Shown piece after piece: positions 21,657 through 32,407 of a stretch of 64,000 nucleotides of DNA. Origin of the DNA: Enterobacter sichuanensis (GTDB taxonomy: Bacteria; Pseudomonadota; Gammaproteobacteria; Enterobacterales; Enterobacteriaceae). Under the pieces are notes generated by a model, which saw nothing but the letters and a program-made list of their open reading frames with translations, had not been told where the DNA came from and made no database searches. The translations under genes were made by a program, and so were the position numbers. How positions within the stretch are numbered: position 1 is the stretch's first letter; each line of letters starts with the position of its first letter. The stretch spans positions 1 to 64,000 of the forward strand of contig NZ_POVL01000021.1 in assembly GCF_002939185.1 (NCBI RefSeq), written 5' to 3'.

Positions 21657-22247
21657 TTAATCATCCTGGTGAGGGAAAAGCGTGTTATCGATCAAATCAC
21701 ATAAGCAGTTCACCGTGAGCATATGCATCTCCTGAATGCGTGCGCTCCGGTGAGACGGAATGCGGATTTCCACATCCTGCGGCCCCAGCAGACCCGCCAG
21801 CTCCCCCCCGTCATAGCCGGTTAAGGCCACAATAGTCATGTCGCGGGTGACGGCGGCTTCAACGGCTTTAACAATATCCCGGCTATTGCCGCGCGTGGAA
21901 ATGGCCAGCAGCACATCTCCGGCATGACCCAGAGCGCGCACCTGCTTTGCGTAAATTTCGTCATGCAGACGATCGTTAGCAATCGCTGTTAAGACCACAT
22001 TATCGGTATTAAGTGCAATGGCAGGTAAACTGGGGCGTTCTGTTTCAAAACGATTGATCATGCTGGCAGCAAAATGCTGTGCGTTGGCGGCGGAAGTCCC
22101 ATTGCCACAACAGAGGATTTTGTTGCCGTTAAGCAGGGATTGCACCAGCGTCATTGCGGCACGAGAGATAGCATCCGGAAGGGCTTCCGCCGCGGCAATC
22201 TGAGTCTGGATGCTTTCTGTGAAGCACACTTTAATTCTTTCGAGCAC
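21657..22247 (-). CDS. diaA: DnaA initiator-associating protein DiaA
   Basis: DiaA is a tetrameric SIS-domain protein that binds DnaA and promotes timely initiation at oriC. It is homologous to the heptose isomerase GmhA. The 196-residue product has the SIS core, with [20 protein letters not shown] near residue 50 and [15 protein letters not shown] near residue 117. Length and sequence equal E. coli DiaA. It belongs to the operon lpoA-yraN-diaA-dolP. Confidence 0.94.
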   Translation of the reverse strand: MLERIKVCFTESIQTQIAAAEALPDAISRAAMTLVQSLLNGNKILCCGNGTSAANAQHFAASMINRFETERPSLPAIALNTDNVVLTAIANDRLHDEIYAKQVRALGHAGDVLLAISTRGNSRDIVKAVEAAVTRDMTIVALTGYDGGELAGLLGPQDVEIRIPSHRSARIQEMHMLTVNCLCDLIDNTLFPHQDD

Positions 22248-22268
22248 GTTATCCCTTTTAAATCTTAA

Positions 22269-22664
22269 TTATGCGTCTTCGCCAAAAGCGTTTTTAAGCC
22301 ATTCGATCTCATTTCCGGTGAAGGCTATCACATCGAACCGGCAATCCACAGTATCAAAACTCCCATTATGGCGGGCAAGCCACAAGTGGGCAGTCTGTAA
22401 TAATTTATGTTGTTTGGCGAGCGTCACGCTGGCGGCAGCACCGCCAAAACGGGAGGACTGTCGAAAGCGGACTTCGACAAACACAATCACCTGACCCTCT
22501 TTCATGATCAGATCGATTTCGCCGCCACGTCCGCGAACGTTAGCTGCGATAAAGCGCAGTCCTTTGCCTTCAAGCCAGCGACGCGCCTTTAATTCCCATG
22601 CGTCGCCGGTCTCTTTACGGCTTAACTGGCCGGGACGATTTGCCCCTGCTGGTATTTGAGCCAT
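22269..22664 (-). CDS. yraN: YraN family endonuclease-like protein
   Basis: This 131-residue UPF0102 protein has a restriction-endonuclease-like (Holliday-junction-resolvase-type) fold. [20 protein letters not shown] carries the D-ExK-type residues of the family. The function is not established. The gene begins 43 bases inside the end of lpoA in another frame, giving tight coupling. E. coli YraN has the same length and the same place. Confidence 0.92.
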   Translation of the reverse strand: MAQIPAGANRPGQLSRKETGDAWELKARRWLEGKGLRFIAANVRGRGGEIDLIMKEGQVIVFVEVRFRQSSRFGGAAASVTLAKQHKLLQTAHLWLARHNGSFDTVDCRFDVIAFTGNEIEWLKNAFGEDA

Positions 22665-24781
22665 GATAACTTCCTGTTGATCACGCAGTCCTGAGTCGCG
22701 GTCAGATCGCCGGTGTTGCCGTTAAGCTCAAAGCCCGGCACCTGACGCATCTGGGTAAAGTGGTTCGCCAGCGCCCAGGCATCGACACCCATCGCATACA
22801 GACGCGCCAGCGAGTAATCGTTACGCACCGCGCCCAGCGCCTGCTGCATCAGCGCCGGGTTGCTGCCAGCCAGCATCGGGATTTCGCTGTACTGCAGACC
22901 GTCCATCTCCAGGCGGAAATCCGGACCTGCGGTGCCCTGCGCGCTGCGGGAGCTGGCATAGAGCGTTGCGCCACTCTGGCTGCCGTTACGCATCGCGATC
23001 ATCGGTTTGATAAAGGCGATCTCCTGTGGCGTGGCAACGATATAGGCTGCATCCACTTTACCGCCGCCGCTAATCTGCGCGTCAGTTGGTGGGGCAGGGA
23101 TCGTCAGACCGCCAATGGTCACCCCCTGCTGCTGCGGCAGGCTCGCGGTGACCGGGCTACCGTTAAGCGCAATGCCTGCCCCGCCGTTTACGCCCGCGCG
23201 CAGTTCAGAGACGGAACCGAATTTCTGCTGCAGCACCACGCCACCACCCAGCTTCTGCCACTCATCGGCAAAAGCATTGGCCACGCGATCGCCCAGCGTG
23301 CTGCGTGGGATGAGCAGCAGTGGAGCCTGTTTGCCCTGCTCGTGAATATGACGCGCCGCGTCGCGGGCTTCATCTTCCGGTGAGAGCGCGAAGTAGCAGA
23401 TATTGGCCCGGTTCTGCACCTGCTCAGGCTGGTTGAGCGCCAGCACGTTCAGCGTGGTGTTGCTCTTCATCAGCTCTTCCACGTTATTTTTCAGCAGCGG
23501 GCCGACAACGATGCTGGCACCGTCCTGTTGAACCTGCGCCAGAACCTGATCAAGCGGTTGCGAGCTGGTGTCATAGATTTTCAGCTCAGCGCCAGGGTTA
23601 GCGCTGGCGGTTGCCACGGCCTGCGGCTGAGCGGCAGGTTGAGCGGTGGGCTGAGTGGTCTGCGACTGAGGCTGTTCCGCTGTCGCGGGCGCCGTGGTCG
23701 GCGCGGCTTGTGTCTCTGCCGGCGCCTGAGCCGGCGTGGCTGGCTCTGGCGTCGCGGCTGGAGGCGTTGTCGGGGCCGTCACCGGGTTTTGCATCGTGCC
23801 CTGCGCCGGGGTTTGCGCTGTGGTCAGGTCGCTGGTCTCCGCGGCGGAAGGGCTGACAACGTCGCTCACGTTCGCCGCCTGTGCGGCCTGGGCGGGCACT
23901 GCGCTGCCGGTCACGGGCGTGGTACCGTTCTTCGCCGCTTCAAAGCCCTGCTGAATGGTACGGCCAAATACCGCCGCCTGGCCGTTTAACGGCAGAAGCA
24001 GGGCGATTTTGCTGGTGGAGGCAGGCTTAAAGTTCTGCACGTTAACCAACTGAGTGGGCAGCATTTTCGCGCCCGGGTTCTGCGGGTAGCGTGTCTGCCA
24101 GTCGGTAATACCGGCTTTCAGCATTTTTGGATCGCTGCGGTTGTTAAACCACATCTGCTGCAGATCCAGCCAGCCCTGCAGCACGTTTTCATCCGCGTTG
24201 ATGACCAGCGCCTGAGCCTGTTCCTGGGTCATCGAGGCAAGCGCCTGCCAGGTGGCATCGATATTTTTCTGCTTATCCGCACCGCCAAGCAGCGGCTCCT
24301 GGGCAATCAGCGCTCGCAGCAGCGTCAGGGAAGGGCGTCCCTGTTCAGCGGTAATGCCCGTCTGCCAGAAACGGGCCTGCTGATTTTTATCCAGCGCGCT
24401 CACGTCGATGTCGCCGAGGATCTTCTTCGCGGCGGCGTAATCTTTCAGTGCGACATTCAGCTCGGCGGAGAGCAGGCTCTGCTCACGGCGCTGGGTGTCG
24501 TTAAGATCTTTCGGCAACTGGTTGAACAGCTCGGCGGCCTGCTGGGTTTTCCCCTCTTTCAGCAGTGCACGAATGGCGAGTAATTGCCAGTTGATCCTGG
24601 TATCATTTGAACTCTGCGACATTTGTTGCAGATAAAAGCCAGAATCAGCCTGAGCAGACCCCTGAAGATGGGCTGTGCTCTGGTCAGGTGCCTGAGTGCC
24701 ACAGCCTGCAAAGATCAGGGCTGCCAGCAGAAGCGGCACGCTGCGCGTGGCTTTTTTTCGAAGAAACGTTAACGGTACCAT
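22622..24781 (-). CDS. lpoA: Penicillin-binding protein 1A activator LpoA
   Basis: LpoA is an outer-membrane lipoprotein that reaches through the periplasm to activate the transpeptidase of PBP1A. The 719-residue protein has a signal peptide with lipobox FAGC (Cys27) and an N-terminal TPR-like helical domain to about 255. A low-complexity Pro/Ala/Thr/Gln linker (about 290-395) leads to a C-terminal periplasmic-binding-protein-like domain. E. coli LpoA has 678 residues; the extra length lies in the linker. It is divergent from rsmI by 60 bases, the usual arrangement. Confidence 0.95.
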   Translation of the reverse strand: MVPLTFLRKKATRSVPLLLAALIFAGCGTQAPDQSTAHLQGSAQADSGFYLQQMSQSSNDTRINWQLLAIRALLKEGKTQQAAELFNQLPKDLNDTQRREQSLLSAELNVALKDYAAAKKILGDIDVSALDKNQQARFWQTGITAEQGRPSLTLLRALIAQEPLLGGADKQKNIDATWQALASMTQEQAQALVINADENVLQGWLDLQQMWFNNRSDPKMLKAGITDWQTRYPQNPGAKMLPTQLVNVQNFKPASTSKIALLLPLNGQAAVFGRTIQQGFEAAKNGTTPVTGSAVPAQAAQAANVSDVVSPSAAETSDLTTAQTPAQGTMQNPVTAPTTPPAATPEPATPAQAPAETQAAPTTAPATAEQPQSQTTQPTAQPAAQPQAVATASANPGAELKIYDTSSQPLDQVLAQVQQDGASIVVGPLLKNNVEELMKSNTTLNVLALNQPEQVQNRANICYFALSPEDEARDAARHIHEQGKQAPLLLIPRSTLGDRVANAFADEWQKLGGGVVLQQKFGSVSELRAGVNGGAGIALNGSPVTASLPQQQGVTIGGLTIPAPPTDAQISGGGKVDAAYIVATPQEIAFIKPMIAMRNGSQSGATLYASSRSAQGTAGPDFRLEMDGLQYSEIPMLAGSNPALMQQALGAVRNDYSLARLYAMGVDAWALANHFTQMRQVPGFELNGNTGDLTATQDCVINRKLSWLKYQQGQIVPAS

Positions 24782-24841
24782 ACTGTATCCAGTGATTTTT
24801 TACGCAATGCTCAATATTAAAACGGCAATACGGACGAAACA

Positions 24842-25705
24842 ATGAAACAACACGAAACGGCAGATAATTCTCAAGGCCAGCTTTATATTGTACCTACTCC
24901 TATCGGGAATTTATCTGATATTACCCAACGTGCGCTGACCGTATTGCAAACTGTTGATTTAATTGCCGCTGAAGATACCCGACACACCGGTTTACTGCTT
25001 CAACATTTCGCCATTAACGCCCGTCTGTTTGCCCTGCACGATCACAATGAGCAACAAAAAGCCGAAACGCTGGTGGCGAAGCTGAAGGAAGGGCAGAACA
25101 TTGCCCTCGTCTCCGACGCCGGTACGCCGCTGATTAACGACCCTGGCTATCACCTGGTGCGTACCTGTCGTGAAGCCGGTATTCGCGTTGTGCCGCTGCC
25201 GGGGCCGTGCGCTGCCATTGCTGCGCTGAGCGCCGCGGGTCTGCCGTCCGACCGTTTCTGCTATGAAGGCTTTCTTCCTGCCAAATCCAAAGGCCGGCGT
25301 GACGTGCTGAAGGATCTGGAAGCGGAACCGCGTACCCTGATTTTTTACGAATCTACGCATCGCCTGCTGGAGAGCCTGGAAGACATGGTGACCGTCTGGG
25401 GCGAAGGTCGCTACGTGGTGCTGGCGCGCGAGCTGACCAAAACTTGGGAGACCATTCACGGCGCGCCGGTGGGCGAACTGCTGGCATGGGTGAAGGAAGA
25501 TGAGAACCGCCGCAAGGGTGAGATGGTGCTTATTGTCGAAGGGCACAAAGCGCAAGAAGACGCGCTGCCTGCCGACGCGCTGCGCACGCTGGCGCTGCTG
25601 CAGGCAGAACTGCCGCTTAAGAAAGCGGCGGCACTGGCGGCGGAGATCCACGGCGTGAAGAAAAATGCGCTCTATAAGTATGCGCTGGAGCAGCAGGGGG
25701 AGTAA
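24842..25705 (+). CDS. rsmI: 16S rRNA (cytidine1402-2'-O)-methyltransferase RsmI
   Basis: RsmI uses S-adenosylmethionine to 2'-O-methylate C1402 in the decoding centre of 16S rRNA. The 287-residue product (286 in E. coli) has the tetrapyrrole-methylase-type fold. [14 protein letters not shown] lies near the start, EDTRHTGLL follows, and [16 protein letters not shown] is the SAM-binding block. It is divergent from lpoA and ends 53 bases from the convergent GH36-like gene, separated by a REP element. Confidence 0.96.
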   Translation: MKQHETADNSQGQLYIVPTPIGNLSDITQRALTVLQTVDLIAAEDTRHTGLLLQHFAINARLFALHDHNEQQKAETLVAKLKEGQNIALVSDAGTPLINDPGYHLVRTCREAGIRVVPLPGPCAAIAALSAAGLPSDRFCYEGFLPAKSKGRRDVLKDLEAEPRTLIFYESTHRLLESLEDMVTVWGEGRYVVLARELTKTWETIHGAPVGELLAWVKEDENRRKGEMVLIVEGHKAQEDALPADALRTLALLQAELPLKKAAALAAEIHGVKKNALYKYALEQQGE

Positions 25706-25721
25706 TCCCCTGCGAATTTTT

Positions 25722-25756
25722 TTGCCGGGTGACGGCTGCGCCTTACCCGGCCTACG
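25722..25756. repeat. REP element
   Basis: GCCGGGTGACGGCTGCGCC...TACCCGGCCTAC is a standard REP unit between convergent rsmI and the GH36-like gene. Confidence 0.85.
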
Positions 25757-25757
25757 G

Positions 25758-27647
25758 TTAGTTAACAGGCATCGCCTCAAACACCAGCGTTTCCAGCGGT
25801 TTCAGGGTAATCACCACCGCGTTTTTATACCCCTCCGGTACGCTATCGTTACTGCCGTACACCGCTTTCAAATTGAAGTGCGTCGTGCCGTCTGTCGGGA
25901 TCTCAAAGTCTCTTGCCAGATCCAGATAGTAGCTTTGTGGTTTATCCGACGGGTTACGCAAGCCGATAATCGCTTTGTCCTTGCTCCAGGATGCCCAGCC
26001 GTAAACCTGCAATGCCGTCGGGTCACCGCCAATCCAGTGGGTATCCACCAGCACGCTGGCATTCTCCCGGGACCACTTCGCGGCCTGCGCCAGGACATCC
26101 CACTTCGACTTGTTGAGCATGGATGGGGTGATATACAGCTCCTGCAACTGGGTTCCGGTGGCGAAGTAGCTCCAGACCTGGTCGGCAAAATCGCTGTCCG
26201 TTTGCACCTTCTCCAGACCGTAATACGCGTTCTCCGCGCTGACGATCCCGTGGTACATCAGGGAGTTCAGCGGGAACAGCGGACCTTTACGCACAATGGA
26301 GCGATATGTTTCCGCATCGCGGTAGGTCATCCACTGCTGCACCGGCGTGCCGGGGCCGTACAGGTTGATATCATCCCCCTGGCGCCAGATGGAATCGGCG
26401 TAGAACAACCAGGATGGGCTGGCGTTGGTACCGGTCGTCAGGTTAATAAACAGATTCGGATTGGCGCTGCGCATGTTATGCAGCAGAGCGATAGAGGCGT
26501 CAAAATCCGAGGCGAACGGGCTGCCCTTAATATGCGAATTGGCATTGCCCATCCCGTCGAGCTTGAACGAGGTAATATGCTCGTTTTTAATAAGCTTAAC
26601 GATCTGCTCATTAAAGTTTTTAAAGTAGTTCGGGCCTGACAGCGCCAGCTTCCCGTCTACCGTTTCGAAACCGTACTCTTTTGCATGCGAGACGCGCGTA
26701 TCGCGCGGTTTGTTATATCCACCCCACGGCGAGAGCCACAGGCCGACGGAGCTGTGCAGGCTGTCAGCTTTCTCCCGTACCTTGCCAAAACCCTTGCTGA
26801 AAGCCGGGCCAAACAGCCAGCGCCCGGTCAGGTCATCCCAGCCATCGTCAAGCAGGAATGCATCCAGCGCCACGCCGCGCCCGGTGATAAATTCCTTATT
26901 CCATTCATCCATCCGCCCCAGCACGTCCTGTTCGGAGTACGGTGTAAAGAAGCCGATATCCATCCAGCTGTTGTAGTGTAAATAAGGCTTATACGGACGC
27001 GGACGGACGGCATCGATAAACTGGTTAACGCTACGGCGTAGCTGGCTGGTCTCCGGGAAGGTACCAAAGTACGTGGTGTAGCTGACCGGCGTTGCGGGCT
27101 GAATAGGTGTTTTCAGCTCCACGTTGAGGTTGGTCGTCGCTTCATAGGCGTAAGTATTAACGATGGGTTTATCCGGCAGAATAAAGAACGTGTCTGCGAC
27201 GATCGGCGAGCTGTTAATTGCCCCGTCTACGTAAGGGGCCTGAGCCTGCTTTTTGGTCGGGAAGAAGGTGATTTTCGCCACGTCCCGGGGCTGACCAACG
27301 GCGGCGATGGTGTAGTCGATGCTGGCGTATTTGCCCTTCACCAGGTTCAGCTTCACTGTCACGTTAAATTCCGGATGGGTGAAATCAACGACAATCCCGC
27401 TGTCCTGCTTTTCGACATGCTTGATTTTAAAATCCGCGGTGTGGATTTTAGTCTCGTCCGGCAGCGTCAGAAAGAACAGCTCCTGCGGCGTGAGCGGATG
27501 GTTAGCTTTACTGTCTTTAACCACTACCGTTGAGTTTGCATCATCAAATGACAGAGCAATATTGTCGTTACTGAGCGTGTAGTTCGCGGCCACTGCGCTA
27601 TGGGAAACGCACAGGGCCAGCACTGAGAGTGCGAGGATTTTTTTCAT
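25758..27647 (-). CDS. Secreted GH36-like glycosidase of the aga operon
   Basis: This 629-residue protein has a clear Sec signal peptide with likely cleavage after AVA (residue 20). An N-terminal beta-rich region precedes a TIM-barrel with the clan GH-D hallmarks: LLDDGWDD (267-270 are DDGW), FKLDGMG with Asp364 as candidate nucleophile, and RQGDDIN with Asp425 or Asp426 as candidate acid/base. It therefore resembles GH36 alpha-galactosidases and alpha-N-acetylgalactosaminidases. I infer that it frees GalNAc or Gal in the periplasm or outside the cell. The ATG at 27647 follows GGAGCTTACGCTG. It lies 20 bases behind kbaY on the same strand and is probably the last gene of agaS-kbaY-GH36. E. 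coli K-12 has no such gene here. The sugar specificity is not shown by sequence. Confidence 0.75.
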   Translation of the reverse strand: MKKILALSVLALCVSHSAVAANYTLSNDNIALSFDDANSTVVVKDSKANHPLTPQELFFLTLPDETKIHTADFKIKHVEKQDSGIVVDFTHPEFNVTVKLNLVKGKYASIDYTIAAVGQPRDVAKITFFPTKKQAQAPYVDGAINSSPIVADTFFILPDKPIVNTYAYEATTNLNVELKTPIQPATPVSYTTYFGTFPETSQLRRSVNQFIDAVRPRPYKPYLHYNSWMDIGFFTPYSEQDVLGRMDEWNKEFITGRGVALDAFLLDDGWDDLTGRWLFGPAFSKGFGKVREKADSLHSSVGLWLSPWGGYNKPRDTRVSHAKEYGFETVDGKLALSGPNYFKNFNEQIVKLIKNEHITSFKLDGMGNANSHIKGSPFASDFDASIALLHNMRSANPNLFINLTTGTNASPSWLFYADSIWRQGDDINLYGPGTPVQQWMTYRDAETYRSIVRKGPLFPLNSLMYHGIVSAENAYYGLEKVQTDSDFADQVWSYFATGTQLQELYITPSMLNKSKWDVLAQAAKWSRENASVLVDTHWIGGDPTALQVYGWASWSKDKAIIGLRNPSDKPQSYYLDLARDFEIPTDGTTHFNLKAVYGSNDSVPEGYKNAVVITLKPLETLVFEAMPVN

Positions 27648-27667
27648 CAGCGTAAGCTCCATTTTAA

Positions 27668-28552
<885 letters not shown>

Positions 28553-29701
28553 TTAAGCCTGCCACGGATGAATAACAACGCCCTGTACCACACGGTTGAC
28601 CGTGCCGCTGGCAGATGGCGTATCGGGCGTATTGCCCACGCTGAGGGATTGGGATAGCGCAAAGACCTGGGCGTACATCAGGAAGCAGAACGCCTGTTCC
28701 ATATCGATAAACGGGCGGGAAGGCGGCAGCAGGATGTGCGGACCCGATTCGATAACCGGATCATTTTCTGCGGCGATGGCGACGACGCGCAGAGCCTGAC
28801 CTTCGCGGCGCAGTTCAGCCAGCAGATCGAGATCGTACTGACGCGTATACGGATGGCTGGAGACAAACACCACCACCAGCGTTTCGCTATCCACCAATGA
28901 TTTAGGCCCGTGACGGAAGCCCGTTGGGGACTCGTAGAACGCCGCCAGCTTGCCTGCCGTCAGCTCCAGCACCTTTAGTGCCGATTCACGCGCCGCGCCC
29001 TGCAGGCCACCGCTTCCCAGGTAGACAATCCTTTTCCACGGTTCGTTGCCAAAGACGCCGTGGCGGAAATCACCGAGTGAGGAGAGGATCGCCTGACAGC
29101 GATCGGCCACGTCGCGGAAGGTGCGGCTTCCGATCGTTTCCGGGGCGAATATCGCCAGGCAGCTCGCCATCATGGTGGTAATACTGCTGGTCATCGCGAA
29201 GCCGCGATCGTGCGTTTCAGCAGGCATCAGCAGGGCATAGGCGTTATCGCTGTCGACGGCGTTCTGATACAGGCTGCCCGCCTCGTTACAGGTGATCGAC
29301 AGGTGGTAGCACTCCGGCACGAACTGATTGGCCAACTCTACCGCAGCCACGCTTTCCGGGCTGTTACCGGAACGGGCAAACGAAACCAGCAGCAGCGGAT
29401 GTGCCGGGCTGAAGTAATCCATCGGATTCGTGACCAGATCGGTGGTCGGTACGGCGGAGATGTTTTTCCCGGTATGGCTCGCAAGCCATGGCGCAATGAT
29501 ATCGCCAATAAACGCGGACGTGCCCGCGCCGGTCAGCACGATCCGCAGATCGCGCTTGCGCAGCAGCGGCGTCAGGAAACCGTCAATTGAGGAACGCAGA
29601 TTATCGATGTTGTTGAGCGAGCGGATCCAGCTGGCAGGCTGCTGGCGGATCTCTTCTTCGGTCCAGGTGCCGGTGGTGGTGGCGGGGGTGATTTGTGGCA
29701 T
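28553..29701 (-). CDS. agaS: Galactosamine-6-phosphate deaminase/isomerase AgaS
   Basis: AgaS converts galactosamine-6-phosphate to tagatose-6-phosphate and ammonia. The 382-residue protein has two SIS domains, seen as VLTGAGTSAFIGDI (near 56), SFARSGNSPESVAAVE (near 108) and YLGSGGLQGAARESALKVLE (near 228). E. coli AgaS has 384 residues. It is the first gene after a 246-base spacer with two candidate AgaR operators, so it probably heads the transcript agaS-kbaY-GH36. Confidence 0.93.
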   Translation of the reverse strand: MPQITPATTTGTWTEEEIRQQPASWIRSLNNIDNLRSSIDGFLTPLLRKRDLRIVLTGAGTSAFIGDIIAPWLASHTGKNISAVPTTDLVTNPMDYFSPAHPLLLVSFARSGNSPESVAAVELANQFVPECYHLSITCNEAGSLYQNAVDSDNAYALLMPAETHDRGFAMTSSITTMMASCLAIFAPETIGSRTFRDVADRCQAILSSLGDFRHGVFGNEPWKRIVYLGSGGLQGAARESALKVLELTAGKLAAFYESPTGFRHGPKSLVDSETLVVVFVSSHPYTRQYDLDLLAELRREGQALRVVAIAAENDPVIESGPHILLPPSRPFIDMEQAFCFLMYAQVFALSQSLSVGNTPDTPSASGTVNRVVQGVVIHPWQA

Positions 29702-29754
29702 AACTCAGTCCTTAGTCGTGTGAATTCCACATCAGACGCTGGCAAACGTGTGGC

Positions 29755-29778
29755 CATCTTTCGTTTCGTTTCACTTGT
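29755..29778 (+). promoter_or_regulatory. Candidate AgaR operator, agaS promoter
   Basis: The block TTTCGTTTCGTTTCACTTGT matches the published AgaR consensus, recalled as WRMMTTTCRTTTYRTTTYNYTTKK, at 22 of 24 positions. It lies 54 bases upstream of the agaS start. Confidence 0.7.
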
Positions 29779-29831
29779 TCACTTCAGCAGTTAAATAAAA
29801 TCTATAGAAAAGAAACTGAAAGTTCAATGAA

Positions 29832-29855
29832 AGAAAAGAAATAAAACGAAAAGTG
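29832..29855 (-). promoter_or_regulatory. Second candidate AgaR operator, agaS promoter
   Basis: On the minus strand, TTTCGTTTTATTTCTTTTCT preceded by CACT fits the AgaR consensus at about 21 of 24 positions. It is 131 bases upstream of agaS. Its spacing from the first site suggests cooperative binding or looping. Confidence 0.6.
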
Positions 29856-29947
29856 TGATCGTGAAATGAAAGGGCAAATTTAAAGAAAGGAAAAGAAAGG
29901 CCTTACGGTTTCAGGCCGTAAAGCCAAAAGGAGACACAATGAAAGGG

Positions 29948-31081
29948 CTAAAGGGGGAGAGCCTGGCCCTGAATCCAGATCTGTTGAAGGTGTAAACCAC
30001 CGTCCAGAGCAATAATATTGGCGCTTTTTCCCGGCGTTAAGGATCCGAGCTGACGATCGATGCCCAGCAGGCGGGCAGGGTGCAGCGAGGCCATCTGAAT
30101 AGTGTCTTCAGCGGTGACGCCCGCGTGTTCCACCATATTCCTGACTGCCGCATCCAGCGACAGCGTGCTGCCCGCCAGTCCGCCAGAGGCGGTTCGAACC
30201 ACGCCGTTTTGCATCGTGACCTCTTCGCCGCAGAGTGTATACCGCCCATCCGGCATACCTGCCGCCTGCATGGCATCGGTAATCAGTACCACCCTCTCTT
30301 TTGCACAGCAGCTGCATAAGCGCAGGGCTCCTGGATGAACATGGTGCCCGTCGGCGATAAGCTCCAGCCACGCCCGTTTATCCGTCAGCCCGGCGCCAAC
30401 CATGCCGGGCCCCCTGTGATGCAGCCCCGTCATACCGTTATAGCAGTGCACCAGCCCGTCGGCACCCGCATCAAACGCGGCGAGAGTTTGCTGGTACGTG
30501 GCAGCGCTGTGGCCCAGCATCACGCGTATACCTCGCTGTTTAAGGTGATGGATCGCCTGCAGCGCGCCGGGCTTCTCCGGCGCGAGCGCCACCACTCGTA
30601 GCGTGCTCAGTGAAACGTCAATCAGCCTGTTCAGCTCGGCGATATCCAACTCCCTGAACAGTTCAGGCGGATGCGCCCCTTTGTTCTGAGGCGTAAAGTA
30701 CGGACCTTCCAGATAACTGCCCAGGATCTGAGCGCCGGATCCTCCGGACTGACTACGCCGGGCGATACGCATCAGCGCGGCGTGGATGGCCTCCAGTGGC
30801 GCGGTGACGGTGGTGGGCAGAAATGCACCCACACCTTCGCGTGCTTTATGCATCGCCAGAGTGTCCAGCACGTCAGGCGCATCATCCATGACGTCCACGC
30901 CCGCACCGCCGTGGACGTGGGTATCGATATACGCCGGGCAGAGCAGCTCCGCATCGCGCGTCGTAACGCCCGTGGGGATGGGCTCAATCGCCGCGATAAC
31001 GCCGTTCTCGAGACGAAGCTGGTGGTCATCCAGCCAGCCCTTTTCGGTCAGCACCCGTCGCGCACGCAGCAGCTGGCTCAT
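29948..31081 (-). CDS. agaA: N-acetylgalactosamine-6-phosphate deacetylase AgaA
   Basis: AgaA is a metal-dependent amidohydrolase that removes acetate from GalNAc-6-phosphate. The 377-residue protein is complete, unlike the truncated agaA of E. coli K-12. It has the blocks DTHVHGGAGVDVMDD, EGPYFTPQNKGAH, LGHSAATYQQ, HCYNGMTGLHHRGPG and LITDAMQAAG, typical of the NagA/AgaA family. Its start overlaps the agaF end by four bases (ATGA), and a 246-base regulatory spacer follows. NagA is the closest alternative, but the context indicates GalNAc. Confidence 0.93.
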   Translation of the reverse strand: MSQLLRARRVLTEKGWLDDHQLRLENGVIAAIEPIPTGVTTRDAELLCPAYIDTHVHGGAGVDVMDDAPDVLDTLAMHKAREGVGAFLPTTVTAPLEAIHAALMRIARRSQSGGSGAQILGSYLEGPYFTPQNKGAHPPELFRELDIAELNRLIDVSLSTLRVVALAPEKPGALQAIHHLKQRGIRVMLGHSAATYQQTLAAFDAGADGLVHCYNGMTGLHHRGPGMVGAGLTDKRAWLELIADGHHVHPGALRLCSCCAKERVVLITDAMQAAGMPDGRYTLCGEEVTMQNGVVRTASGGLAGSTLSLDAAVRNMVEHAGVTAEDTIQMASLHPARLLGIDRQLGSLTPGKSANIIALDGGLHLQQIWIQGQALPL

Positions 31082-31512
31082 ATCCCTTCCTCTGCGGGCG
31101 CTTCCTCGCGGCAGCGGCCAAGCTCATCCACCAGGCTCGTCAGGCCGCGGTGTCCACACTCCAGCGCCTGCAGACGAAACGCTTCGCTGGTTAATCCGTC
31201 GCGCTCCAGCACCATCTCCAGCAGGAGCTGCAGGTTGGTGCCAGTGATGACTTCGCTGCCTGGTCTTTGCATCGCGAGCGTTGAGGCCACGCGAAACGGC
31301 GTGCCGCCCAGCAAATCAGTAAGAAACACAATATCGTGCCGGGGGTCGAGTTCGCTCACCGCCTGCTCAAGCTGAGCGGTCAGCCGCGCCGTAGTGGATG
31401 TTTCAGGAAAATCGATGGCGATAAACTGTGGCTGCTCGCCGAGGATCTGCTTCATCGCCTGCTCAAGCCCGCTGGCAAAACCGCCGTGACCCGTCAAAAT
31501 AATGCCTAACAT
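31078..31512 (-). CDS. agaF: PTS GalNAc/GalN-specific EIIA component AgaF
   Basis: AgaF is the cytoplasmic EIIA protein of a mannose-family PTS that relays phosphate from HPr to AgaV. The 144 residues begin MLGIILTGHGGFASGL, with His9 as phosphorylation site. The order agaV-agaW-agaE-agaF-agaA is the standard one for complete GalNAc systems. Confidence 0.93.
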   Translation of the reverse strand: MLGIILTGHGGFASGLEQAMKQILGEQPQFIAIDFPETSTTARLTAQLEQAVSELDPRHDIVFLTDLLGGTPFRVASTLAMQRPGSEVITGTNLQLLLEMVLERDGLTSEAFRLQALECGHRGLTSLVDELGRCREEAPAEEGI

Positions 31513-31528
31513 CGCAACCTCTTTGCTT

Positions 31529-32407
31529 TTACAGGAAGTGACAGAATTTACCTACAACGCCCAATACCACGGTGATACCAATCAGCCGCAGCGGGCTCCA
31601 GCCCCGGCGTACCAGCCAGAACATGGTCAGGGTGTAGACCAGCGGCAGAAACGCGGGCATCAGCTTGTCGATAACGTCGGCCTGCAGCTTGACAACCGCA
31701 TCCCCGGCTTTGATTTCGAGCGTGGTGTTGAGGCGGACATAGGTTGCTACCAGCGCGCCGATCACCGTCATCCCGACGATGGAGGCCGCATGGCCGACCT
31801 TTTTGGTGTTGGCCTTGATCAGCGGAATGGCCGCAACGCCCATCCGGTAAGCGTAGTGCGCCAGACCAAAACGCAGGCCGAGGTGCACAACGTTAAACAG
31901 CACGATAAAGACCACCGCACCCAGAATTGATCCCTGCAGCGCCAGGCTGGCACCAATACCGCCGCAGATGGGCAGAAGGGTAAGCCAGAACATGGCGTCA
32001 CCGATGCCGCCGAGCGGCGCACCGACGGCAATCTTGGTGCTCTGGATGCTATTCACATCCTGTTTGGAGCGCTCCATCGCCAGAATAATGCCGATTACAA
32101 AGGTCACGAGGAATGGGTGGGTATTAAAGAAGCCCATATGGCCTTTCATTGCCCTCGCCAGGTCCCGCTTGTTGGTGTGGATCTTTTTCAGCGCTGGCAG
32201 CAATCCGTACAGCCAGCCGGAGGCCTGCATACGTTCATAGTTGAACGAGGCCTGCAGCAGCATTGAACGCCAGGCGACGCGGTTAATATCCTTTTTCGTC
32301 AGTTCGGCACCGATGCTTTGGTCTTCGTAGACGTTTTCGTTGATGCCGGTCAGCAGGGTCTCTTCAGTTTCAGACACGCCCGGTATCGTTGTTTGATTAG
32401 ATGCCAT
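31529..32407 (-). CDS. agaE: PTS GalNAc-specific EIID component AgaE
   Basis: AgaE is the membrane EIID subunit of the mannose/fructose/sorbose-type PTS. The 292-residue protein opens with a cytoplasmic region and the family block KKDINRVAWRSMLLQASFNY. GAPLGGIGDAMFWLTLLPI follows, and hydrophobic helices lie toward the C-terminus. It overlaps agaW by 11 bases. E. coli K-12 has lost agaE, so this locus is of the intact type. Confidence 0.93.
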   Translation of the reverse strand: MASNQTTIPGVSETEETLLTGINENVYEDQSIGAELTKKDINRVAWRSMLLQASFNYERMQASGWLYGLLPALKKIHTNKRDLARAMKGHMGFFNTHPFLVTFVIGIILAMERSKQDVNSIQSTKIAVGAPLGGIGDAMFWLTLLPICGGIGASLALQGSILGAVVFIVLFNVVHLGLRFGLAHYAYRMGVAAIPLIKANTKKVGHAASIVGMTVIGALVATYVRLNTTLEIKAGDAVVKLQADVIDKLMPAFLPLVYTLTMFWLVRRGWSPLRLIGITVVLGVVGKFCHFL

